A DNA stretch of 64,000 nt from an uncultured Alphaproteobacteria bacterium (GTDB taxonomy: Bacteria > Pseudomonadota > Alphaproteobacteria > Geminicoccales > Geminicoccaceae): contig CALKJU010000009.1 of NCBI GenBank assembly GCA_937995535.1, positions 62,001 to 126,000 on the forward strand, written 5' to 3'. A program made the position numbers and the translations under genes. This document shows, piece after piece, positions 11,704-18,860 of this stretch (positions are counted from its first letter, which is position 1; every line of letters begins with the position of its first letter). A model generated the notes under the pieces. It was not told where the DNA came from and did no database searches. It worked only from the letters and a program-made list of their open reading frames with translations.

Positions 11704-12683
11704 CGGTTCGTGGCGCTCTGCCGCGCCGCCCGCTCCTCGCGGCGCTGGCGGTGGGGTTCCTGCCGCGCATCGCAGCCGGTGGGGCCGGCATCGTGCCAGG
11801 TGTGGTCTACGCGGTCGGGGAGAAGTTCGACGGCAGCTTCAACGAGGCGGCGCTGCGCGGTCACGAGCGGTTCCAGGCCGCAACCGGGCAGCCCTTCTAC
11901 GAGTACCTGCCGACGCAGCTCGCCGAGTTCCGGCGCGCGGTCGAGGCGCTGCTCCGCCGCGGCGCCACCGACGTCACGGCAGTGGGGTTCTACTGGGCGC
12001 AACCGTTGGCCGAGACGGCGCCGAGCTATCCCGCGGTCCGCTTCAACCTGATCGACGCCGTCGCCGAGGCGCCGAACGTCCGTTCGATCACCTTCCGTGC
12101 CTACGAGGGGTCCTACCTCACCGGTGTGATCGCCGCGCTCACCACCAAGACGGGGAAGATCGGCTTCATCGTCGCCATGGACATCCCGCTGCTGCGCGAG
12201 TTCGTCGACGGCTTCCGCGACGGTGCGCAGGCGACGCGGCCCGAAATCGCGGTCGTGGTCAGCGTGGTCGGGACCACACCCGCCGCGTTCAACGACCCGA
12301 CCGCCGCCGCGGAGCTGGCCCGCACCCAGTTCGCGCGAGGGGTCGACGTCGTGTTCGCCGGCGCGGGCGCCTCCAACCTCGGCATCTTCGACGCCGCGCG
12401 GCAGGCGGGCCGGTTCGCGATCGGCGTCGACAGCAACCAGAACCCGCTGGCGCCAGGGACGATCCTCACCTCGATGCTGAAGCGGGTCGACGTCGCCGTG
12501 CTCACCGCCCTCGAGGACGCGCAAACCGGGCGCTGGACGCCGGGGCATCGCTCGCTCGGGCTGGCCGAGGACGCCGTCGGCTGGGCGCTCGACGAGCATA
12601 ACGAGGCGCTGATCGCGCCGCCGGTGCGCGCCGCCGTCGAGGCAGCGCGGCAGCGGTTGATCGCCGCGCCGCCGCGCCGCTGA
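11700..12683 (+). CDS. BMP-family (Med-like) ABC-type binding protein
   Basis: A 327-residue periplasmic binding protein of the basic membrane protein family, whose studied members bind nucleosides or related ligands. The segments VGEKFDGSFNEAALRGHERF, YEGSYLTGVIAAL and DVVFAGAGASNLGIFDAA match the BMP pattern. A GTG start at 11700 overlaps the cupin stop. The N-terminus (LPRRPLLAALAVGFLPRIAAGGAG) carries two arginines before a short hydrophobic stretch and could be a Tat-type signal. No permease or ATPase gene is next to it, so it is an orphan binding protein. Convergent with the following hydrolase. Confidence 0.82.
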   Translation: MTVRGALPRRPLLAALAVGFLPRIAAGGAGIVPGVVYAVGEKFDGSFNEAALRGHERFQAATGQPFYEYLPTQLAEFRRAVEALLRRGATDVTAVGFYWAQPLAETAPSYPAVRFNLIDAVAEAPNVRSITFRAYEGSYLTGVIAALTTKTGKIGFIVAMDIPLLREFVDGFRDGAQATRPEIAVVVSVVGTTPAAFNDPTAAAELARTQFARGVDVVFAGAGASNLGIFDAARQAGRFAIGVDSNQNPLAPGTILTSMLKRVDVAVLTALEDAQTGRWTPGHRSLGLAEDAVGWALDEHNEALIAPPVRAAVEAARQRLIAAPPRR

Positions 12684-12688
12684 GACCC

Positions 12689-13552
12689 TCAGCCGAGCTG
12701 CTCGGCAAAGAACGCCATGGTCCGCTCCCAGGCGAGCGCGGCAGCGTCCGGATCGTAGCGCGCCTCCGAGGTGTCGTTGTTGAAGGCGTGCTGGGTGCCC
12801 TCGTACATGTGCAGCGCATAGGTCTTGCCAGCGCTCTTCAGCGCCTCCTCGAACGCCGGGATACCGGCGTTGATGCGCTCGTCCTGCCCGGCATAGTGGA
12901 GGAGAAGCGGCGCCTGGATCGCCGCTACCTGCTCGGCAGGCGGCTGGATGCCGTAGAACACCACGCCGGCGTTCAGGTCGGCTTGGGTCACGGCGACCCG
13001 GCCGACCACCCCGCCGCCCCAGCAGAAGCCGACCATCCCGACCTTGCCGTTGCTGTCCGCGCGGTTGCGCAGAAAAGCGATGGCACCGGCCGCGTCGGCG
13101 ACGACGCCGGCGGCGTCGAGCTGCCCGATGAGCTCCCGCGCGCGGTCCTCGTCGGCGGGCGTGCCGCCGAGCGGCGAGAGGAAGTCGACGGCCAGCGCGT
13201 TGAGCCCGCCCAGCGCCACCCGGCGCGTGATGTCCTCGATGTGCGGGTTGAGGCCGCGATTCTCGTGGACGACGACGACGCCGCCGCGCGGCGCCGGCGC
13301 GTCCGCCGGTACGACCAGGTAGCCGCCGGTCTCACGCCCGTCGGCGCCCGCGAACATGACCCGCTCGGCCTGCAGCCGCGGGTCGTCCGGAGAGACGATC
13401 GCGGCCTTGGCCGGGTCGGCGCGCAGCGCCGCCAGCGCTGCATAGGCCGCCGCCGTGCCGCCGGTCAGCTCGGCGAGGCGGCGCATGAAAACCCGTCGGT
13501 CGAGCCCACGATGGGTGAACTCGTCGTAGAGATCGATGACGTCCTGACGCAT
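12689..13552 (-). CDS. Dienelactone hydrolase family protein, possibly exported
   Basis: A 287-residue alpha/beta hydrolase. The nucleophile elbow GFCWGGG places Cys177, with Asp224 (AGQDERIN) and His255 (GTQHAFNND) completing the Cys-Asp-His triad typical of carboxymethylenebutenolidase-like enzymes. VVHENRGLNPHIEDITRR is the family's conserved glutamate segment. Residues 19-45 (RRVFMRRLAELTGGTAAAY) look like a twin-arginine export signal, placed rather internally. The ATG at 13552 is preceded by GGGGAGG; an in-frame ATG five codons upstream is less well placed. The lactone substrate is unknown; no aromatic-ring cleavage genes are nearby. Confidence 0.87.
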   Translation of the reverse strand: MRQDVIDLYDEFTHRGLDRRVFMRRLAELTGGTAAAYAALAALRADPAKAAIVSPDDPRLQAERVMFAGADGRETGGYLVVPADAPAPRGGVVVVHENRGLNPHIEDITRRVALGGLNALAVDFLSPLGGTPADEDRARELIGQLDAAGVVADAAGAIAFLRNRADSNGKVGMVGFCWGGGVVGRVAVTQADLNAGVVFYGIQPPAEQVAAIQAPLLLHYAGQDERINAGIPAFEEALKSAGKTYALHMYEGTQHAFNNDTSEARYDPDAAALAWERTMAFFAEQLG

Positions 13553-13631
13553 GATCCGCCTCCCCACGGAGAGCCCGCGCTACGCTGAGATGGGCGAGTG
13601 ACGGCTCGGGACCAGCCCTGGAGGAGCGCCC

Positions 13632-14393
13632 TTGAGCATCAATCCGGTCAAGGACCGGCTCGCCGCCGGCGGTGTGGCGTTCGGTACCCTCGTCTCGATG
13701 CCGAGCCCGCAGCTCGTCCAGCTCGTGGCCGCCGCCGGCTTCGACTGGGTCCTGATCGACCTCGAGCATGGTGCGATCTCGGTCGAGACCGCGCAGGCGA
13801 TGATCGCTGCCAGCGCGGTCGGCCGCTGCGTGCCGCTGGTCCGTGTCGCCTGGACCGTACCCTGGCTGGCCAAACCGCTGCTCGACGGCGGTGCGCTGGG
13901 CGTCGTCTGGCCGATGGTGCGCTCCGCCGCCGAGGCGCGCGAGGCGGTCGCCGCCTGCCGCTACGCGCCCTCGGGCGATCGCGGCTGGGGCCCTTTCTAC
14001 GCCCCGGCGCGCTGGGGCATGACGCCATTCGAGTACACCGGCGCCGCCAATGACGCGGTGCTGGTCGCGGTGCTGATCGAGCATGTCGATGCGGTGGCGG
14101 CGATCGACGAGATCCTGGCCGTGCCGGGAATCGACGTCGCCGTCATCGCGCCGTTCGACCTCTCGGTGAGCCTGGGCAGGCCCGGCGCGTTCGACGACCC
14201 GGCGTTCGTGGCTGCGGTCGAGCGGGCCGAGCGAGCGATCCACGCCAGTTCGGCCGCTCTCGGCGGGGTGGCGCCGACGCCGGAGCGCGCCCGCGATCTG
14301 ATCGGGCGCGGCTACCGATTGGTGATGTGCGCCTACGACGTGCTGATCGTCGACCGGGCGCTGCGCGGCTTCCTCGACGCCGCGCGCGGCTGA
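13632..14393 (+). CDS. HpcH/HpaI-family aldolase
   Basis: A 253-residue class II, metal-dependent aldolase related to 4-hydroxy-2-oxoheptanedioate aldolase and 2-dehydro-3-deoxyglucarate aldolase. Motifs: GTLVSMPSPQLVQLVAAAGF, the catalytic-base segment DWVLIDLEHG, and VMVR-like ALGVVWPMVRSAAEA followed by RYAPSGDRGWGP. A metal-binding Glu/Asp pair is present in AVLIEHVDAV and VIAPFDLSVSLG. It starts at TTG (13632), with GGAGGAG just upstream. The substrate is likely a 2-keto-4-hydroxy acid releasing pyruvate and an aldehyde, but it cannot be fixed by sequence. Adjacent to gloA on the opposite strand with only 3 bp between stop codons. Confidence 0.88.
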   Translation: MSINPVKDRLAAGGVAFGTLVSMPSPQLVQLVAAAGFDWVLIDLEHGAISVETAQAMIAASAVGRCVPLVRVAWTVPWLAKPLLDGGALGVVWPMVRSAAEAREAVAACRYAPSGDRGWGPFYAPARWGMTPFEYTGAANDAVLVAVLIEHVDAVAAIDEILAVPGIDVAVIAPFDLSVSLGRPGAFDDPAFVAAVERAERAIHASSAALGGVAPTPERARDLIGRGYRLVMCAYDVLIVDRALRGFLDAARG

Positions 14394-14396
14394 GCC

Positions 14397-14837
14397 CTAC
14401 CAGCTCCCGGTGTTCGGCATCGAGGCCCAGGGCTCGGCCGGGGCCTTGGCCTCGCCCTTCTGCAGCAGCTCGATCGAAATGCCGTCCGGCGAGCGGACGA
14501 AGGCCATGCGGCCGTCACGCGGCGGGCGGTTGATCGTCACCCCGCCGTCCATCAGCTTCTGGCAGGTGGCGTAGATGTCGTCGACCTCGTAGGCGAGATG
14601 GCCGAAGTTGCGCCCGCCGGTGTAGGTCTCGGGATCCCAGTTGTAGGTCAGCTCGATGGCAGGGGCACGATGCGCGTGGAACGCCGCCTCGTCCTCGGGT
14701 GCGGCGAGGAAGATCAGCGTGTAGCGGCCCTGCGGGCTCTCATGCCTGCGCACCTCCTTCAGCCCGAGCAGGTCGCGGTAGAAGGCCAGCGACTGGTCGA
14801 TGTCCGTGACCCGGACCATGGTATGGAGGTAGCGCAT
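14397..14837 (-). CDS. gloA: Glyoxalase I (lactoylglutathione lyase)
   Basis: A 146-residue vicinal-oxygen-chelate protein that converts the methylglyoxal-glutathione hemithioacetal to S-lactoylglutathione. The four metal ligands of the family are in place: His5 (YLHTM), Glu62 (IELTYNW), His80 (NFGHLAYEV) and Glu123 (ISIELLQ). The absence of the long eukaryotic insert fits the Ni/Co-type bacterial enzyme. The ATG giving [10 protein letters not shown] was preferred over one 12 codons upstream, since family members begin exactly there and a GAGG precedes it. Divergent from the FecR/adenylate cyclase pair across 188 bp that includes a CRP-like site. Confidence 0.93.
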   Translation of the reverse strand: MRYLHTMVRVTDIDQSLAFYRDLLGLKEVRRHESPQGRYTLIFLAAPEDEAAFHAHRAPAIELTYNWDPETYTGGRNFGHLAYEVDDIYATCQKLMDGGVTINRPPRDGRMAFVRSPDGISIELLQKGEAKAPAEPWASMPNTGSW

Positions 14838-14949
14838 TCCGTGCCTCGCTTTCACTGCTCGGTCCTCGCTCACAGATGGGGCGCGCGGCGCGCCACGGAA
14901 AGGATGTGCGGCCGCTCCGTCGGCACCGATCGAGCCCGCTGAGCGGAAA

Positions 14950-14965
14950 TGTGACGACCGTCACT
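14950..14965. promoter_or_regulatory. CRP-like binding site upstream of the adenylate cyclase operon
   Basis: TGTGA (14950-14954), 6 bp, TCACT (14961-14965), set in AAATGTGA...TCAC, closely matches the E. coli CRP consensus TGTGA-N6-TCACA. The core GTGACG/CGTCAC is a perfect inverted repeat. The centre is about 68 bp upstream of the FecR-domain gene and about 120 bp upstream of gloA on the other strand. Binding by a CRP/FNR-family factor is inferred. Confidence 0.5.
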
Positions 14966-15025
14966 TGTTGCACCAACGCTTGCGACGCAGTCTGCGCACA
15001 TCTTGCGCAAGGGAGCAGCCTCGCC

Positions 15026-15631
15026 ATGCGCCTCCTCGTCCTCGTTCTACTCCTCGCTGTGGCGGCACCGGCCGGTAGCGTGGTGGCCGCGCAGCCGGTG
15101 GCGCGCGTCACGAGCAGCGAAGGCATCGTCCTGCTCCTGCGGGACGGCAGTCGCGCGCCGGTGGCCGCTGCCGAGCCTCTGTTCCTCGACGACGAGGTCC
15201 GCACCGGCCACGATGGTCGGCTGGTCGTGGAGGGTGACGGGGGCCTGACGCTGGTCATCGGCCCGGCGAGCGAGGTGAAGCTGCGCCGGTGGCTGGCGCC
15301 GCCGCAGGGCGGCCGCGTCGAGGCGGTGCTGACCATGCTGACGGGCGTGATGCGGCTGTTCACGGCCGGCCGCGGCGAGCGCTCGATCGACGTCGAGACC
15401 CGTGCCGCCGTCGCGTCGGTCCGGTCGACCGAGTGGCTGGTCGAGGCGACGGCCGCGAGCACCGGTGTGTTCAGTGTCGAGGGGGTGGTCGAGGTCGTGG
15501 CTTCCGGGGCCACGGTGCAGCTCACGGCGGGCCTCGGTACCGATGCGGTGCTTGGCGGGCCGCCGGCCGCGCCTGCTGCCTGGGCCGCGCAGCGCCTCGC
15601 CCGCGTCGAGGCTGCGGTGCCACGGCCCTGA
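15026..15631 (+). CDS. FecR-domain protein, exported
   Basis: A 201-residue protein with a cleavable-looking signal peptide (MRLLVLVLLLAVAAPAGSVV, then AAQPV) and a FecR domain: GIVLLLRDGSRAPVAAAEPL, FLDDEVRTGHDGRLVV, LTMLTGVMRLF and VATRAAVASVRSTEW-like ETRAAVASVRSTEWLVE followed by VFSVEGVVEVV. Stand-alone FecR-domain proteins are thought to act in the envelope; here there is no TonB receptor or ECF sigma factor. Its stop codon touches the start of the adenylate cyclase gene, so the two probably work together, perhaps with this protein presenting a signal to the cyclase's periplasmic CHASE2 domain (inference). The first ATG after the CRP-like site was chosen. Confidence 0.85.
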   Translation: MRLLVLVLLLAVAAPAGSVVAAQPVARVTSSEGIVLLLRDGSRAPVAAAEPLFLDDEVRTGHDGRLVVEGDGGLTLVIGPASEVKLRRWLAPPQGGRVEAVLTMLTGVMRLFTAGRGERSIDVETRAAVASVRSTEWLVEATAASTGVFSVEGVVEVVASGATVQLTAGLGTDAVLGGPPAAPAAWAAQRLARVEAAVPRP

Positions 15632-17676
15632 GCCCGCGCGCAGCGGCGCGGGGCGGGCGCGCGCTCGCCCTCGCCGCGCGTCTGGCGGTGGCCGTGGCGG
15701 CGGCGCTCCTCGGGATTGCCGCGCTCGGCCTGACCAACCAGGCGACGCCGCTCCGTGCGGTCGAGCTGCAGGCACTGGACTGGCGGTTCCGCTGGCGCGG
15801 GCCCCTGCCGCCCAACGATGCGCTCCTGATCGTCGCGATCGACGATCGCTCGATCGCCCGGTTCGGCCGCTGGCCTCTGCCGCGGACACGGATCGCCGAG
15901 GCGGTCGAGCGCCTCGCCGCCCTCGAAGCGCGCGTCATCGGCATGGATCTCCTGCTCAGCGAGGCGACCCCGCCCCTGTCGCCCGAGGTCGTCGAGGGGC
16001 TGCTGGCCGCCCGCGACGCGTTGCCAACCACGGGCGACCCACGCCGCGGCGTGCTCGACGCCGCGCTGGCCCAAGCCGACCCGGACCTGACGCTCGCCAC
16101 TGCGATCACGGCGGCCGGCCGCGTCGTCATGCCCTTCGCCTTCGTGTTCGCCCCGGAGGATGCGAACACCCGCGGGGTGCCCGACTTCGTGCGGCGTAGC
16201 GCGTACGCCCTCGCGCTGGGGCAGCCCGATGCGCCGGTCGGTCCGGCGCCGGCCGGCCTCGTCGTCCCGGCGCCCCGCCTCGCCGGCGGCAGCGCCGCGC
16301 TCGGCCATGTGACGCTGCTCGTGGACGTCGACGGCTCGTTGCGCTTCTCCCTGCCCGCGTTCGCCGATGGTCGCGCCTGGTACCCCTCGCTCGCGATCGA
16401 GCTGGCGCGACTTGGTGCGGGTATCGGGCGCAACGAGGCGCTGGTCCGTGTCGGCGAGGCCGTCGAGCTGGGGCCGCTGCGCGTCACGACGGACCCCGGG
16501 ATGCGTCAGTACGTGAACTATCTCGGGCCAGCGGGCACCATCGCCACGGTGTCCTTGGTCGATCTGCTCGACGGGGTGGTCGAGGCCGGGCGAGTGCGCG
16601 ACCGCATCGTGCTGATCGGCGGTACGGCGGCCGGCACCGGCGACCGGTTCGCTACGCCCTTCGCCCAGCGCCTGCCGGGCGTCGAGCATCTGGCGACGGT
16701 CGTCGACAACATCCTGGAGAGCCGGGTTCTGGTCCGCGACCGGCGCAGCGTCGCGGTCGACGGTCTCGGCGTGGTCCTGCTGGCGACGCTGGCTGCCCTC
16801 GTCGGCGGGCGGCACTCGATCACCTGGTCGACAGCGACCGCGCTGTCGCTCGCCGCGGCCTGGTTCGTCACGACCCAGGCGGCCTTCGAACGGGCCCACT
16901 GGTGGCTGTCGCTGATCGTGCCGACGGGCGTGGCGGTTGGCGCTGTGGCCGCCGTCGAGACGATCCGCATCGCCGCCGAGCAGCGGCGGCGGCGGCGGCT
17001 CGAATGGCAGCGCAGCAATCTCGCCCGCTACTTCCCGCCGACGCTGGTCGACCGCCTGGCCGAGGACGAGGGCCGCCTCGAGCGGACCCAGCCGGCGGCC
17101 GTGCTGTTCGTCGACATCGTCGGCTCGACCGGCCTGCTGGAGCCGCTGCCGCCGGCAGACGCCATGGCGCTTCTGCGCGCCTTTCACGCCCGGGTCGAGG
17201 AAGCGGTCTTCGCCCAGGGCGGCGTGGTCGACAAGTTCATGGGTGACGGGGCCTTGGCCTGCTTCGGTATCCCCGACCCGGCCCCGGACGACGCGCTGCG
17301 CGCACTGCGCGCCGCCCTGGGCCTGCAGGCCCGGCTGGGTGCCTGGGCGGCCGAGCGCGCAGCCCAGGGCCTCGCACCGGTACGCGCCGGCATCGGCCTC
17401 CACTACGGCGAGGTGCTGGCCGGCGATATCGGCGGGCACCGGCAGTTCCAATTCACCGTGATCGGCGACACGGTCAACGTGGCGAGCCGCCTCGAGGCGC
17501 TGACCCGTCGCCACGACGCGCTGGCGATCGTCTCCGATGCGCTGGTCCAGGCGGCCCGCAGCGCCGACGGCGGGCCCGAGCTGATCGAGCGGTTGCAGCC
17601 CCTGCCCGAGCCGATCACCGTGCGCGGCCGCGACCGCCCGCTGCGGCTCTGGCGTCTGCCACGGCCGGCCGCGTGA
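15628..17676 (+). CDS. CHASE2-domain class III adenylate cyclase
   Basis: About 682 residues: one N-terminal membrane helix (around 15-35), a periplasmic CHASE2 sensor (NDALLIVAIDDRSIARFGRW, RVIGMDLLLSE, IVLIGGTAAGTGDRFATPF, HLATVVDNILE), three membrane helices (around 375-440), then a class III cyclase domain. Metal-binding aspartates are D496 (LFVDIVGSTG) and D540 (KFMGDGALACF); K536 and the Asp in FTVIGDTVNVASRLE specify adenine, so cAMP is the expected product. No ATG or well-placed GTG exists near the start. I chose CTG at 15628, which overlaps the preceding stop as CTGA, mirroring the ATGA/GTGA overlaps elsewhere; GTG at 15688 is the alternative but would cut the first helix. Confidence 0.88.
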   Translation: MSPRAAARGGRALALAARLAVAVAAALLGIAALGLTNQATPLRAVELQALDWRFRWRGPLPPNDALLIVAIDDRSIARFGRWPLPRTRIAEAVERLAALEARVIGMDLLLSEATPPLSPEVVEGLLAARDALPTTGDPRRGVLDAALAQADPDLTLATAITAAGRVVMPFAFVFAPEDANTRGVPDFVRRSAYALALGQPDAPVGPAPAGLVVPAPRLAGGSAALGHVTLLVDVDGSLRFSLPAFADGRAWYPSLAIELARLGAGIGRNEALVRVGEAVELGPLRVTTDPGMRQYVNYLGPAGTIATVSLVDLLDGVVEAGRVRDRIVLIGGTAAGTGDRFATPFAQRLPGVEHLATVVDNILESRVLVRDRRSVAVDGLGVVLLATLAALVGGRHSITWSTATALSLAAAWFVTTQAAFERAHWWLSLIVPTGVAVGAVAAVETIRIAAEQRRRRRLEWQRSNLARYFPPTLVDRLAEDEGRLERTQPAAVLFVDIVGSTGLLEPLPPADAMALLRAFHARVEEAVFAQGGVVDKFMGDGALACFGIPDPAPDDALRALRAALGLQARLGAWAAERAAQGLAPVRAGIGLHYGEVLAGDIGGHRQFQFTVIGDTVNVASRLEALTRRHDALAIVSDALVQAARSADGGPELIERLQPLPEPITVRGRDRPLRLWRLPRPAA

Positions 17677-17682
17677 CAGGCG

Positions 17683-18240
17683 TCAGGGCCGCGGCGCGCG
17701 TTTGGCCAGGATGCGCTGCAGGGTGCGGCGGTGCATGTTGAGCCGCCGCGCCGTCTCCGAGACGTTGCGGTTGCACTGCTCGAAGACCCGCTGGATGTGC
17801 TCCCAGCGGACCCGGTCGGCCGACATCGGGTGATCGCTCGGGGCCGCGGCCCCGGGCTGCTCGCCGGTCAGCGCCGCCACGACATCGCCCGGCTGCACCG
17901 GCTTGGGCAGGTAGGCCACGGCACCGGCGCGCATCGCGACGAGGCTCGAGGCGATGCTGTCGTAGCCGGTCATGACCACGACCCGAATGCCGGGGCGGAC
18001 GCCGCGCAGGCCGCTCACCAGCTCCATGCCGTGGCCGTCGCCGAGATTGAGGTCGACGACGGCGAAGTCCGGCTCGAATTCGGCCGCCACGTCGTAGGCC
18101 TGTTTGACGCTCTCGGCGAGCGCCACGGCGTAGCCCTCGCGCTCCAGCGCGCGGGCCATGTTGCGCCGCAGCGGCGCATCGTCATCGACGAACAGGACCT
18201 TGCCCTTGCCGCCACCCGGGGCGGTCGTCTCCGCGACCAT
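17683..18240 (-). CDS. RegA-type response regulator, second paralog (lacks Pro hinge)
   Basis: A 185-residue response regulator: receiver with acidic pocket D19-D21, phospho-acceptor D63 (AVVDLNLGDG), T91 and K113, then a Fis-type helix-turn-helix identical to that of the upstream paralog (SADRVRWEHIQRVF, NVSETARRLNMHRRTLQRIL). RegA/PrrA/ActR/RoxR proteins control respiration, photosynthesis, carbon and nitrogen fixation in response to redox. Unlike canonical RegA, the hinge has no run of prolines (GEQPGAAAPSDHPM). It is last in the hldD-hldE-regB-regA-regA' run, 29 bp after the first regulator. The receiver differs substantially from its neighbour (roughly half the positions by eye). Confidence 0.9.
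   Translation of the reverse strand: MVAETTAPGGGKGKVLFVDDDAPLRRNMARALEREGYAVALAESVKQAYDVAAEFEPDFAVVDLNLGDGHGMELVSGLRGVRPGIRVVVMTGYDSIASSLVAMRAGAVAYLPKPVQPGDVVAALTGEQPGAAAPSDHPMSADRVRWEHIQRVFEQCNRNVSETARRLNMHRRTLQRILAKRAPRP
17714..17831. repeat. 118-bp direct repeat, copy 1 (effector-domain coding)
   Basis: This stretch encodes most of the DNA-binding domain of the distal RegA-type regulator and is identical to 18301-18418 except for one base. The single difference is synonymous (Val codon GTC versus GTT in NVSET). Flanking sequence diverges sharply at both ends. Confidence 0.95.
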
Positions 18241-18269
18241 GGCTCCTGCCTCCCGTGGCCGACGCGCGC

Positions 18270-18860
18270 CTATTCGCGCGGCGCGCGCTTGTTGAGAATC
18301 CGCTGCAGGGTGCGGCGGTGCATGTTGAGCCGCCGCGCCGTCTCCGAAACGTTGCGGTTGCACTGCTCGAAGACCCGCTGGATGTGCTCCCAGCGGACCC
18401 GGTCGGCCGACATCGGGTTGGCCGGCGGCGGCGGCAGGCCGCTGCCGCTGGCCAACAGCGCGTTGATCACGTCGTCGGCATCGGCCGGCTTCGCCAGGTA
18501 GTCGACGGCGCCGGCCTTCACCGCGGCGACCGCCGTCGCGATGTTGCCGTAGCCGGTCAAGATCACGATCCGGCACTTCGGGTGCAGCTCGCGCAGGCGC
18601 TTGACCAGGTCGATCCCGCTGCCGTCCTCGAGGCGCAGGTCGATGACCGCATATTCCGGCTTGATGCTGTGCGCGAGATTGTACCCTTCGCGAAGGCTCT
18701 CGGCGCCGTAGACACGAAATCCGCGCCGCTCCAGCGCCCGCTCCAGGCTGCGGCGCAACGGCGCGTCGTCGTCGCAGAGCAGGAGGTTGGGGCCACTCTC
18801 GTTGCCCGCCGCGGCCAGGGCTCCGAGCTGCGCGCCGCCCTCAGGAGCGTCGTCGCTCAT
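18270..18860 (-). CDS. regA: RegA/PrrA/ActR-type redox response regulator
   Basis: A 196-residue response regulator with the hallmarks of RegA: receiver with D30-D32 pocket, phospho-acceptor D74 (AVIDLRLEDGSG), T102, K124; a four-proline hinge (LPPPPANPM); and the Fis-like helix-turn-helix SADRVRWEHIQRVF...NVSETARRLNMHRRTLQRIL. The family globally regulates energy metabolism genes according to quinone/redox state, partnered by RegB. Its ATG lies inside the last 20 bp of the regB gene, so the kinase and this regulator are translationally coupled. It is the likely cognate partner of the adjacent RegB; the second regulator follows downstream. Confidence 0.94.
   Translation of the reverse strand: MSDDAPEGGAQLGALAAAGNESGPNLLLCDDDAPLRRSLERALERRGFRVYGAESLREGYNLAHSIKPEYAVIDLRLEDGSGIDLVKRLRELHPKCRIVILTGYGNIATAVAAVKAGAVDYLAKPADADDVINALLASGSGLPPPPANPMSADRVRWEHIQRVFEQCNRNVSETARRLNMHRRTLQRILNKRAPRE
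18301..18418. repeat. 118-bp direct repeat, copy 2 (effector-domain coding)
   Basis: The second copy of the repeat at 17714-17831 (117 of 118 bases identical), coding for the DNA-binding domain of the regB-proximal regulator. The two copies are in direct orientation 587 bp apart. Confidence 0.95.

Noticed and set aside
14740-17514. A 924-codon open frame on the minus strand
   Set aside because: Antisense to the FecR and adenylate cyclase genes, whose domain motifs are clear.
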